From Dehalococcoidia bacterium (GTDB taxonomy: Bacteria; Chloroflexota; Dehalococcoidia; GIF9; AB-539-J10), in assembly GCA_023229725.1 (NCBI GenBank), contig JALNYR010000063.1, forward strand, positions 1-13,957: a DNA stretch of 13,957 nt, given 5' to 3'. The position numbers were made by a program, and so were the translations under genes. The notes beneath the pieces are model-generated. The model saw nothing but the letters and a program-made list of their open reading frames with translations. It was not told the DNA's origin and made no database searches. Within the stretch, counting starts at the first letter, position 1, and every line of letters begins with the position of its first letter. Shown one piece after another: positions 1 to 5,757 of the stretch.

Positions 1-376
1 TGGTGTTGACCTGCCGAAAGACAAGCATATTGTCATCGGCCTGCAGTACATTTACGGGATCGGGTCGACCTCGAGCAAGCACATACTCGAGAAGGCCGGT
101 GTGGCTGAGGATGTGAAGGTGCACGACCTCTCTGAGGAGCAGGCTACCCAGATCCGTACGGTGTTGGATGCCGAGTACAGGGTCGAAGGTGACCTGCGCC
201 GAGAGATCCAGCTGAACATCAAGCGGCTCGTGGACATAGGTTGTGTGCGCGGGCTGCGGCACAAGCGGAACTTGCCGGTTCGCGGGCAGAGGACCAGGAC
301 CAACGCGAGGACCCGCAAGGGTACGAGGAAGACGGTTGCCGGCAGAGGTCAGAAGCGCGGCACGGCGAAGAAGTAG
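1..376 (+). CDS. rpsM: 30S ribosomal protein S13 (5' truncated by window)
   Basis: Ribosomal protein S13 lies in the head of the small subunit and contacts tRNA and the 50S bridge. Base 1 is the end of a codon; the visible frame starts at base 2 with GVDLPKDKHIVIGLQYIYGIG, typical of the S13 N-terminus, so only about five residues (usually MARIA) are missing. The helix-two-turn-helix core is followed by the RGLRHKRNLPVRGQRT segment and a basic, Lys/Arg-rich tail ending in KRGTAKK. Translation stops at TAG 374-376, followed directly by a second TAG. rpsK follows after 21 nt, as in the standard alpha operon. Identity is certain; the true start lies outside the window. Confidence 0.97.
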   Translation, partial: GVDLPKDKHIVIGLQYIYGIGSTSSKHILEKAGVAEDVKVHDLSEEQATQIRTVLDAEYRVEGDLRREIQLNIKRLVDIGCVRGLRHKRNLPVRGQRTRTNARTRKGTRKTVAGRGQKRGTAKK

Positions 377-397
377 TAGTTCTTCGGATGAGGAAAG

Positions 398-793
398 ATG
401 GCTAAGAAGGCACCAAAGAGTAAGACCAAGAGACGTGTTCGTCGTAATATTGCTGAAGGCAAGGCCTTCATTCAATCGACGTTCAACAACACGATTGTCA
501 CTGTCACCGAGCCCGGTGGTGCGGTGATTTCGTGGGGAAGCTCGGGCAAAGCTGGCTTCAAGGGCTCTCGTAAAGGCACCCCGTATGCGGCTCAGTTGGC
601 CGCTCAGGATGCAGCCCGCCAAGCCTTGAATGACGGCATGCGACGGGTGGAGGTGTTCGTGAAAGGGCCGGGCAGCGGCCGCGAGGCGGCCATCAGGGCG
701 CTCCAGGGAGCCGGACTGATGGTAACGAGCATCAGGGATGTGACCCCCATTCCGCATGACGGTTGTCGCCCACGCGGCAGGAGGAGGGTGTAG
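398..793 (+). CDS. rpsK: 30S ribosomal protein S11
   Basis: S11 binds 16S rRNA on the platform of the small subunit near the mRNA exit. The 131-residue product has the usual length. It begins with a basic N-terminal tail (MAKKAPKSKTKRRVRRN), then the core FNNTIVTVTEPGGAVISWGS, the internal AGFKGSRKGTPYAAQLAAQ block, and the conserved C-terminus DVTPIPHDGCRPRGRRRV. The ATG at 398 is preceded by an AGGA at 391-394, close to the start. Only 3 nt separate its stop from the rpsD start, so the two genes are probably translated in a coupled way. Confidence 0.97.
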   Translation: MAKKAPKSKTKRRVRRNIAEGKAFIQSTFNNTIVTVTEPGGAVISWGSSGKAGFKGSRKGTPYAAQLAAQDAARQALNDGMRRVEVFVKGPGSGREAAIRALQGAGLMVTSIRDVTPIPHDGCRPRGRRRV

Positions 794-796
794 TTC

Positions 797-1438
797 ATGG
801 CCCGATACACTGGCCCACGATGTGAACTCTGTCGCTACATCGGCGACAAGCTGATGCTCAAGGGAGACAAGTGCAGCAGCCCACGGTGTCCGTTCGAGCG
901 CCGCGGAAACACGGCCCCGGGCGGGCGTTCCAGTTCCAGGACCAAGACCCGCAGGCGTGTGTCGGATCGCGGCCTGCAGCTGCGGGAGAAGCAGAAGGTC
1001 CGCTTCACCTACGGGGTGTTGGAGGCGCAGTTCCGGCGCTTCTTCGAGGAGGCCAAGCGGCTTCCTGGTACGACGAGCGACAATGTGCTGACGCTGCTTG
1101 AGAGGCGTCTTGACAATGTGGTCTTCAGGCTCGGTTTCGGCCAGTCGCGGCCGCACGCGCGGCAGATTGTTCGACACGGTCACATATGGGTCAACGACCG
1201 TCGCGTGGATGTGCCTTCTTTCGTCGTGAGCGCCGGAGATGTCGTCAGCTGGCGCCCCGGCAGTACGAAGACCTCGCTCTACAAGGTGGTTGCCGAGCAG
1301 GTCCAGGCTCGCAATGTACCGTCCTGGCTCCGGCTTGATGAACAGCAGATGAAGGGCACGGTCGTGAGTCTGCCGACGACCGAAGATGTCGATGCCAGAT
1401 TGAGCGGCAAGGCGGTCGTCGAGTACTACTCGAGGTAG
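797..1438 (+). CDS. rpsD: 30S ribosomal protein S4, zinc-binding (C+) form
   Basis: S4 is a primary 16S rRNA binding protein that starts assembly of the small subunit body. The 213-residue product has the N-terminal S4 domain and the S4 RNA-binding fold (LERRLDNVVFRLGFGQSRPH, about residues 100-120, then the HGHIWVNDRRVDVPS segment). Four cysteines at residues 9, 12, 26 and 31 (CX2C-X13-CX4C) show this is the zinc-binding paralogue type rather than the cysteine-free one. The ATG at 797 has a strong Shine-Dalgarno tract (AGGAGGAGGG, 779-788). S4 in this operon position often feeds back on operon translation in other bacteria; nothing visible here proves that. Confidence 0.97.
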   Translation: MARYTGPRCELCRYIGDKLMLKGDKCSSPRCPFERRGNTAPGGRSSSRTKTRRRVSDRGLQLREKQKVRFTYGVLEAQFRRFFEEAKRLPGTTSDNVLTLLERRLDNVVFRLGFGQSRPHARQIVRHGHIWVNDRRVDVPSFVVSAGDVVSWRPGSTKTSLYKVVAEQVQARNVPSWLRLDEQQMKGTVVSLPTTEDVDARLSGKAVVEYYSR

Positions 1439-1456
1439 TGATAGGGAGGACGTGTA

Positions 1457-2404
1457 GTGAGCGAGATCTCCATTCCGGCAGTATCGTGCGTCCAGTCAGC
1501 GGGGTCGTACGGACGATTCTCTGCCGAACCGCTGGACATAGGGTTCGGTGTGACCCTCGGCAACGCCATGCGCCGCGTCCTCCTGAGTTCGCTTCCCGGC
1601 GCCGCCGTGACCTGGGCGAAGATAGAGGGCATCCAGCACGAGTTTTCCACCATTCCCCACGTGCGAGAGGATGTGCTTGAGTTCCTACTGAATGTGAAAG
1701 AGCTGCGTCTTCGGTCGGTGACCCATCAGGAAGGGAAGCTGTTTCTCGATGCCGAAGGCGAGGGGATCATCTGCGCGGCCGACATACAGAACTCGACTGA
1801 CTTCGAAATCGTGAATCCTGATCTCTCTCTGGCGAGCCTTGACTCCGCAGAGGCGAAGCTTCATGTCGAGTTCAATGTGGAGCTGGGACGGGGCTATGTG
1901 CCCGCCATTTCTTCGGAAGGATTGCCGGTGGGCGCGTTGCCCGTGGATGCCGTGTTCTCGCCCGTACGGAAGGCCAATTTCGCGGTTGAGCCAATCAATC
2001 CCGGCGAGGAACGGAGCCCTGAACGGCTCATCGTAGAGGTCTGGACCGACGGGACCATGTCTCCGTGGGAGGCGGTCACCCAGAGCGCCGAGATCCTCAT
2101 GAGAGAGTTCGCGGCCTTCAAAGGGCTCGCTGTCCCTTCTCAGGAGCAGGACCGGGTGCCTGCCGGCCTCGCAATCTCGCCCGAGCAGTACAATACTCCG
2201 CTCGCTGATGTGGGGCTGTCTACGCGTGCACACAACAGCTTGCGGCGGGGCGGCGTGATGACGCTGGGGCAGCTTATCGAAAAGACACGGGATGGACTGC
2301 CACCGCTGCCCGGATTCGGTGAGAAGTCCCAGGTTGAGGTCCAGGAGTTGTTGACGTCTCTGGGCTACGCCATCCCGGACAAGACGAAGGGGAAGACCAA
2401 GTGA
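1457..2404 (+). CDS. rpoA: DNA-directed RNA polymerase subunit alpha
   Basis: Alpha dimerises to nucleate RNA polymerase assembly and contacts promoter UP elements and activators. The 315-residue product shows the N-terminal domain with GFGVTLGNAMRRVLLSSLPG and IEGIQHEFSTIPHVREDVLE. A linker follows, then a complete C-terminal domain from about residue 245. R257 and N260 in STRAHNSLRRG match the DNA-contacting Arg265 and Asn268 of E. coli, and PGFGEKS matches the second contact loop. The start is GTG at 1457, 6 nt after GGGAGGA (1444-1450). The last four bases overlap the rplQ start (GTGA, 2401-2404), which points to translational coupling. Confidence 0.97.
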   Translation: MSEISIPAVSCVQSAGSYGRFSAEPLDIGFGVTLGNAMRRVLLSSLPGAAVTWAKIEGIQHEFSTIPHVREDVLEFLLNVKELRLRSVTHQEGKLFLDAEGEGIICAADIQNSTDFEIVNPDLSLASLDSAEAKLHVEFNVELGRGYVPAISSEGLPVGALPVDAVFSPVRKANFAVEPINPGEERSPERLIVEVWTDGTMSPWEAVTQSAEILMREFAAFKGLAVPSQEQDRVPAGLAISPEQYNTPLADVGLSTRAHNSLRRGGVMTLGQLIEKTRDGLPPLPGFGEKSQVEVQELLTSLGYAIPDKTKGKTK

Positions 2405-2754
2405 GACACCGAGTTGCAGGCAGAAGACTGGACAGGCCCACGGAGCAACGGCTTGCCTTGTACCGGAACCAGGTGACCGAGTTGCTGGATCACGAGAAGA
2501 TGGTGACGACGGTCGCCAAGGCGAAAGAGGTCAAGGGCTTTGCTGAGCGGATGATAACCCTCGGCAAGTCAGGTGACCTTGCGTCCAGGCGGCAGGCGCT
2601 TGCGTTCATCACGCAAGACAAGATAGTGAAGAAGCTCTTCGATGTCATCGCGCCCAGGTATGCCACCCGACCGGGCGGCTACGTGAGACTTGTGCGCATG
2701 GGGATGCGACGCGGTGATGCGTCGGAGATGGCTCAGCTTGAGCTTGTTGAGTAG
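2401..2754 (+). CDS. rplQ: 50S ribosomal protein L17
   Basis: L17 is a core protein near the peptide exit tunnel. The 117-residue product has the usual length and the family signatures MRHRVAGRRLDRPTEQRLAL, a 20-residue start block, and the C-terminal GGYVRLVRMGMRRGDASEMA followed by the acidic end QLELVE. It starts at GTG 2401, overlapping the rpoA stop by 4 nt, with AAGGGGAAG upstream inside rpoA as a likely ribosome binding site. Its last base is the first base of the truA GTG start. Confidence 0.97.
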   Translation: MRHRVAGRRLDRPTEQRLALYRNQVTELLDHEKMVTTVAKAKEVKGFAERMITLGKSGDLASRRQALAFITQDKIVKKLFDVIAPRYATRPGGYVRLVRMGMRRGDASEMAQLELVE

Positions 2755-3518
2755 TGGGGCTCCACAAAGTTGCGGCGCTTGTCGAATATGACGGGACTCT
2801 GTTCTCGGGGTATCAACTGCAGGTTGGCGTGCGTACGGTGCAGGGCGAGCTTGAGGCGGCAGTGCAGAGGCTGAGCGGCGCCGCTTCGCGAGTCCAGGCT
2901 GCGAGCAGAACGGATACCGGCGTCCATGCCGCGGGGCAGGTCGTGAGCGTGTGGGTGCGCGAGGACATGGAGCCCTCGACCTTGGTGAGTGGATTGAACT
3001 ACTATCTGCCGTCGGACGTGGCAGTCAGAGGTGCCTGTGTCATCGACGGGGATTTTGACGTACGGCGGAGGGCGGTGGTGCGCGAGTACCGGTACAGCAT
3101 TGTGTCCGGTGCCGCCAGACGCCCACTTGAAGAGCGGTTCGCGTTGCGCGTTCGCGAACGACTGGATGCGAACCTGATGCGTGCAGCGGCCCGGCTGATG
3201 CAGGGCGTACACGACCTCGGGTCGTTTGCGACGGCGCTTGAGGAAGACGTATCGACCGTGCGACTGGTGCACGAGGCGCGGGTTCTTGAGGGGAGGGGAC
3301 GACTGGAAGTCGTTCTGGCCGCCAACGCTTTCCTCAGGCATCAGGTGCGCAACACCGTCGGACAGCTGATACGGGTGGGCCTGGGGAAGTGCAGTGTCGA
3401 GGAGTTCTCGGCGCTGGTGCGTGATGCGCGTCCCGGAGCCGCGGGACCCGCTGCGCCGGCCCGGGGTTTGTGCCTGATGCGTGTCGGCTACGAGACCGCG
3501 TTGCCGTTCGCGGCGTGA
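2754..3518 (+). CDS. truA: tRNA pseudouridine(38-40) synthase TruA
   Basis: TruA isomerises uridines 38-40 in the anticodon arm of many tRNAs to pseudouridine. The 254-residue product carries the catalytic motif SRTDTGVHA with nucleophile D54, corresponding to Asp60 of E. coli. The C-terminal HQVRNTVGQLIRVGLGK block is the second family signature. The N-terminus VAALVEYDGTLFSGYQLQ is typical. The start is GTG at 2754, sharing one base with the rplQ TAG. No good Shine-Dalgarno is visible, so translation is probably by coupling to rplQ. A truA gene between rplQ and rplM is common in Gram-positive and Chloroflexota ribosomal operons. Confidence 0.95.
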   Translation: MGLHKVAALVEYDGTLFSGYQLQVGVRTVQGELEAAVQRLSGAASRVQAASRTDTGVHAAGQVVSVWVREDMEPSTLVSGLNYYLPSDVAVRGACVIDGDFDVRRRAVVREYRYSIVSGAARRPLEERFALRVRERLDANLMRAAARLMQGVHDLGSFATALEEDVSTVRLVHEARVLEGRGRLEVVLAANAFLRHQVRNTVGQLIRVGLGKCSVEEFSALVRDARPGAAGPAAPARGLCLMRVGYETALPFAA

Positions 3519-3532
3519 CTGCGAGCGACTTG

Positions 3533-3537
3533 GGGAG
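3533..3537 (+). promoter_or_regulatory. Ribosome binding site that decides the rplM start
   Basis: GGGAG at 3533-3537 stands 8 nt before the ATG at 3546. A GTG at 3537 in the same frame overlaps this element and has no ribosome binding site of its own, so the ATG is the better start. It also gives a protein that begins MRTYSPRAK, as expected for L13. Confidence 0.7.
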
Positions 3538-3545
3538 TGAAACTG

Positions 3546-3980
3546 ATGCGAACATACAGTCCGAGAGCTAAGGACATCCAGAGACAGTGGCATGTCATCG
3601 ACGCGGAGGGCAAGATCCTCGGCGAAGTTGCCGTGCAGGCTGCTGCGCTGCTGCGCGGGAAGCACAAGGCCATGTTCATGCCTTCGATAGACACCGGCGA
3701 CTACGTCATCGTGGTCAACGCCGCGAAGGTTGCGGTGACGGGCAAGAAGCGCACCGAGAAGATCTACTACCGACACTCAGGCTACCCGGGTGGCTTGAAG
3801 GCTCCCACATTCGAAACCGTGATGGCGCAGGACCCGAGGCGCATCATCGAGCATGCCGTCTGGGGCATGCTGCCCAAGAACAGCATCGGTCGGACCATGT
3901 ACCGCAAGCTCCGTGTCTACGCGGGTGCCGACCATCCTCACCAGGGTCAACTTATCCAGAAGGAAGGTAGTGAGCTATGA
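3546..3980 (+). CDS. rplM: 50S ribosomal protein L13
   Basis: L13 is an early-assembly protein of the large subunit. From the ATG at 3546 the product is 144 residues, matching the usual 140-150. Visible family blocks are WHVIDAEGKILGEVA, LLRGKHKAMFMPSIDTGDYV, VVNAAKVAVTGKKRTEKIYY, the HSGYPGGLK segment, and GMLPKNSIGRTMYRKLRVYAG near the C-terminus. An in-frame GTG at 3537 would add only three residues and is less likely. The stop overlaps the rpsI ATG by 4 nt (ATGA, 3977-3980), the usual coupling of L13 and S9. Confidence 0.96.
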   Translation: MRTYSPRAKDIQRQWHVIDAEGKILGEVAVQAAALLRGKHKAMFMPSIDTGDYVIVVNAAKVAVTGKKRTEKIYYRHSGYPGGLKAPTFETVMAQDPRRIIEHAVWGMLPKNSIGRTMYRKLRVYAGADHPHQGQLIQKEGSEL

Positions 3981-4372
3981 CTGACGCAGCGTATGTCTGG
4001 GGTACCGGCCGGCGCAAGTGCGCCATCGCGCAGGTCCGCCTGTTCGCGGGTGAGGGCGGCATCATCGTGAACGGCAAACCCTATGCCGAGCTGTTTCCCC
4101 GCCTGGAGCACAGGCGTGTGATCGAGGGGCCTCTGGCCGTGACTGAAATGACGGGCAAGTTCCGCATCGAAGTCAAGACGTCCGGCGGAGGAGTGAGCGG
4201 GCAGGCCGACGCCATTCGACTGGGCATCGCGAGGGCGCTTGTTCGCGAATCCGAGGCACTGAAGCCGATTCTGCGCAAGGAAGGCTTCCTCACTCGGGAT
4301 CCTCGCATCAAGGAGCGCAAGAAGCCCGGTCTGCTGCGTGCGCGCAAGGCGCCTCAGTACACGAAGCGTTAG
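3977..4372 (+). CDS. rpsI: 30S ribosomal protein S9
   Basis: S9 lies in the head of the small subunit, and its C-terminal tail reaches the P-site tRNA. The 131-residue product starts with the AYVWGTGRRKCAIAQVRLFAG signature region. It continues with GQADAIRLGIARALV and ends in the basic tail GLLRARKAPQYTKR, with the terminal Lys-Arg that contacts the tRNA anticodon loop. The ATG at 3977 overlaps the rplM stop, and AAGGAAGG upstream inside rplM serves as ribosome binding site. It is the last gene of the operon; a strong terminator starts 22 nt after its stop. Confidence 0.97.
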   Translation: MTDAAYVWGTGRRKCAIAQVRLFAGEGGIIVNGKPYAELFPRLEHRRVIEGPLAVTEMTGKFRIEVKTSGGGVSGQADAIRLGIARALVRESEALKPILRKEGFLTRDPRIKERKKPGLLRARKAPQYTKR

Positions 4373-4393
4373 TTGTTGGTTGTATCGCTATCG

Positions 4394-4425
4394 AACGGGT
4401 GGCAACGTCTGTTGCCACCCGTTTT
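4394..4425 (+). terminator. Intrinsic terminator of the ribosomal protein operon
   Basis: A perfect 13-bp stem (4394-4406 pairing with 4411-4423) closes a four-base loop GTCT. The 3' arm runs into four T residues (4422-4425). All 13 pairs are Watson-Crick, including a run of G-C pairs. The T run is short, but the stem is very strong, and the position 22 nt after the rpsI stop fits an operon end. Confidence 0.92.
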
Positions 4426-4921
4426 GCTGTCTGCCGCTGTGCGCCGCGGGTTGCGGCTGCAGGTGAGGCACGCCGGCGCGTTTGCCATGGAGTGGCGGCT
4501 GCAAGGCCTCACGTCTGATGCCCGTTGAGTGAGGGACGTCAAAGGCGTAACATTGCCACGAAGGGGTCGCCGCGAGAGCGGCGCTCCGGGATGGCGATTG
4601 AAGCCCGTGGCGCACAATGGCTGCCGGGCGGGGGCTTCGGTTGGAGTCGTCCGCGGTTCTGGACGCTCCCTGTGACAGGCTCCGGCGCGGCCCCGGGTGG
4701 GGGTGCGGCTGCTCCAGGGGCTGTACATGCGGCCGGCAGAGTACCCTTCTGCAGGCTGTTGAGTCGGGGCCGTCGTCGTCAATGCCGCGCCGGGATTCGG
4801 TGCGACAGCATGGTTGAGGTGGGCGCCGCCGTGCAAGGTGGTGCAGGGAGGGGATGCGTCCGGTTCGCTCGCCGACTCCCGTTGTGATGCTGCCGAGGTA
4901 CTCGAGGAGGATTCACGAAGT
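4426..4921. other. Gene-free stretch between the ribosomal operon and the next gene
   Basis: About 500 G+C-rich bases hold no reading frame that looks like a protein. The open frames on both strands are rich in Gly, Arg, Ala and Pro, have no ribosome binding site and no recognisable motif. I looked for the conserved cores of RNase P RNA, tmRNA and SRP RNA and saw none. The bases before the next gene (GAGGAGG, 4904-4910) act as its ribosome binding site. The rest may be a long untranslated leader, an unrecognised RNA or decayed sequence. Confidence 0.5.
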
Positions 4922-5215
4922 ATGCGGGCTGACAAGGATTGGCTCAGGTTCACCCCAGACAACGTAGAGGGGGTGCCTGATACCCAGGGCATCTACGAGA
5001 TCTGCAACCTCTCTCCTGAGGGCAAGAAGCTGTGGCGCCTGGGCAAGGTGCCGAACCTTCACAAGAGGCTGGTGACCAGGCTGACCGAGCCTCCTCCGCC
5101 GGAGAACTGCTACTTCCGGTACTTCGAGGCGGGCGTGTCGCACGACATCGACGAGATGGCAGGCAAGCTGTTTGATAGCTACAACCTGCGCGCCGGTGAA
5201 GCGCTGGAGGAGTGA
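4922..5215 (+). CDS. Small GIY-YIG-like domain protein
   Basis: The 97-residue product resembles a stand-alone GIY-YIG fold, which in nucleases cuts DNA. It has TQGIYEI (GIY at residues 23-25), then after 13 residues RLGKVPNLHKRL (39-50). This matches the usual YIGKxxNLxKRL, including the arginine (R49) that is catalytic in nucleases. E78 and N88 in DEMAGKLFDSYN sit where the metal-binding Glu and the final Asn are expected, though two residues closer together. The second family tyrosine is replaced by leucine (L40), so activity is doubtful. The ATG follows GAGGAGG by 11 nt. An in-frame extension upstream lacks family similarity. It stands alone, convergent with the tRNA. Family membership is inference from motif spacing. 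Confidence 0.55.
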   Translation: MRADKDWLRFTPDNVEGVPDTQGIYEICNLSPEGKKLWRLGKVPNLHKRLVTRLTEPPPPENCYFRYFEAGVSHDIDEMAGKLFDSYNLRAGEALEE

Positions 5216-5286
5216 GTGAGTCGCACCTGCGCAGTCCAGCGATCGCCAGACTCGAGGCAGGGAGGCGTGACCACGAGATTGCGGGG

Positions 5287-5295
5287 AAAAGAAAA
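5287..5295 (-). terminator. T-rich stop signal after tRNA-Ile
   Basis: On the - strand the tRNA 3' end is followed directly by TTTTCTTTT. No hairpin other than the tRNA itself precedes it. The tract could end the transcript and mark a 3' trimming site; this is inference. Confidence 0.35.
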
Positions 5296-5369
5296 TGGGC
5301 CATTGTGGACTCGAACCACAGACCCCGGTCTTATCAGGACCGTGCTCTAGCCAACTGAGCTAATGGCCC
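5296..5369 (-). tRNA. tRNA-Ile (anticodon GAT)
   Basis: The - strand folds into a complete 74-nt cloverleaf. The acceptor stem GGGCCAT pairs with ATGGCCC, and the D arm is GCTC-AGTTGGCTA-GAGC. The anticodon stem is CGGTC/GACCG with loop CTGATAA (anticodon GAT). The T arm is TGTGG-TTCGAGT-CCACA, and the discriminator base is A. CCA is not encoded, so it must be added by nucleotidyltransferase. It decodes AUC and AUU. The gene stands alone rather than in an rRNA spacer, downstream of the decarboxylase operon and with its own likely promoter. Confidence 0.97.
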
Positions 5370-5380
5370 GCAACCGCAAT

Positions 5381-5411
5381 ACTATACCGCGTTCGGGGTA
5401 CGTGCTGTCAA
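5381..5411 (-). promoter_or_regulatory. Putative sigma-70 promoter for tRNA-Ile
   Basis: On the - strand a perfect TTGACA (5406-5411) is followed after 19 nt by TATAGT (5381-5386), 11 nt before the tRNA 5' end. The spacer is two bases longer than ideal, but both boxes are good and the distance to the mature 5' end is right for a short leader. Confidence 0.65.
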
Positions 5412-5424
5412 GATGAGAGCACGT
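5400..5424. repeat. Inverted repeat over the tRNA promoter -35 box
   Basis: ACGTGCT (5400-5406) and AGCACGT (5418-5424) form a perfect 7-bp inverted repeat, with two more pairs after one mismatch. It lies 9 nt after the stop of the biotin carrier gene and overlaps the TTGACA box. It has no T run, so it is a weak terminator candidate; it could instead be a protein-binding site. Confidence 0.45.
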
Positions 5425-5433
5425 GTCGTGAAG

Positions 5434-5658
5434 CTAGCCCTCGTCGATAGTGATCAGGTTGTCGCCGATTTGGACCGTGGCCTGAGGTTTGACCGCCACC
5501 TCGGTGACCGTGCCGTCGATTGGCGCCACGATTTCGTTCTCCATCTTCATGGCCTCGATGGTCAAGAGCAGGGCTCCTTCCTTGACCTTCTGGCCGGGTG
5601 CCACTTTGATGGCCATTACCTTGCCTGGTAGCGGGGACGTAATCACCTCGGTTGCCAT
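5434..5658 (-). CDS. mmdC: Biotin carrier protein of a decarboxylase complex
   Basis: This stand-alone biotinyl domain of 74 residues carries the carboxyl group from the carboxyltransferase to the membrane pump. The biotinylation motif EAMKMEN is present, with acceptor lysine K38, about 36 residues from the C-terminus as in the family. The flanking PLPGKV (residues 9-14) and PIDGTV halves complete the flat barrel. Unlike many gamma subunits there is no Pro/Ala-rich linker before the domain. The ATG (5656-5658) has AGGAGG on the - strand at 5671-5676, 12 nt away, which is rather far. It is the last gene of the decarboxylase cluster, 99 nt after the carboxyltransferase gene. The symbol is given by context; the domain alone would also fit other biotin enzymes. 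Confidence 0.85.
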   Translation of the reverse strand: MATEVITSPLPGKVMAIKVAPGQKVKEGALLLTIEAMKMENEIVAPIDGTVTEVAVKPQATVQIGDNLITIDEG

Positions 5659-5685
5659 GTTGTTCGTGACCCTCCTCTTGTCATC

Positions 5686-5738
5686 CCGGGCCGACGCGGC
5701 GCGGGTTGCATTGGGCTGCTCGCGCCGGCGAAACCCGG
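5686..5738 (-). repeat. Intergenic hairpin between carboxyltransferase and biotin carrier genes
   Basis: Arms 5686-5690/5734-5738 (CCGGG/CCCGG) and 5697-5703/5721-5727 (CGGCGCG/CGCGCCG) can pair, with a symmetrical 6-by-6 internal loop and a 17-nt terminal loop. It has no T run, so it does not look like a terminator. Within an operon mRNA it could set processing or stability; that is inference. Confidence 0.45.
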
Positions 5739-5757
5739 AGTCTCGGACCGGCGTTCG

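Noticed and set aside
3537..3545. GTG start three codons before the chosen rplM ATG
   Set aside because: It overlaps the ribosome binding site that serves the ATG at 3546, has none of its own, and adds residues not expected in L13.
2733..3776. A 347-codon open frame antisense to truA and rplM
   Set aside because: It is the reverse-strand shadow of two certain genes; composition rich in His, Arg and Ser, no motif.
4770..4830. GGGATTCGGTGCGAC looked faintly like the 5' end of tmRNA
   Set aside because: No tag-peptide frame, no matching T-arm and 3' acceptor arm downstream.
4525..4887. A 120-codon open frame on the + strand in the gene-free interval
   Set aside because: It is Gly/Ala/Arg-rich without motif or ribosome binding site; typical of chance frames in G+C-rich DNA.
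4369..4992. A 207-codon open frame on the - strand after rpsI
   Set aside because: It crosses the terminator hairpin and the GIY-YIG-like gene, has low-complexity composition, no ribosome binding site and no known motif.
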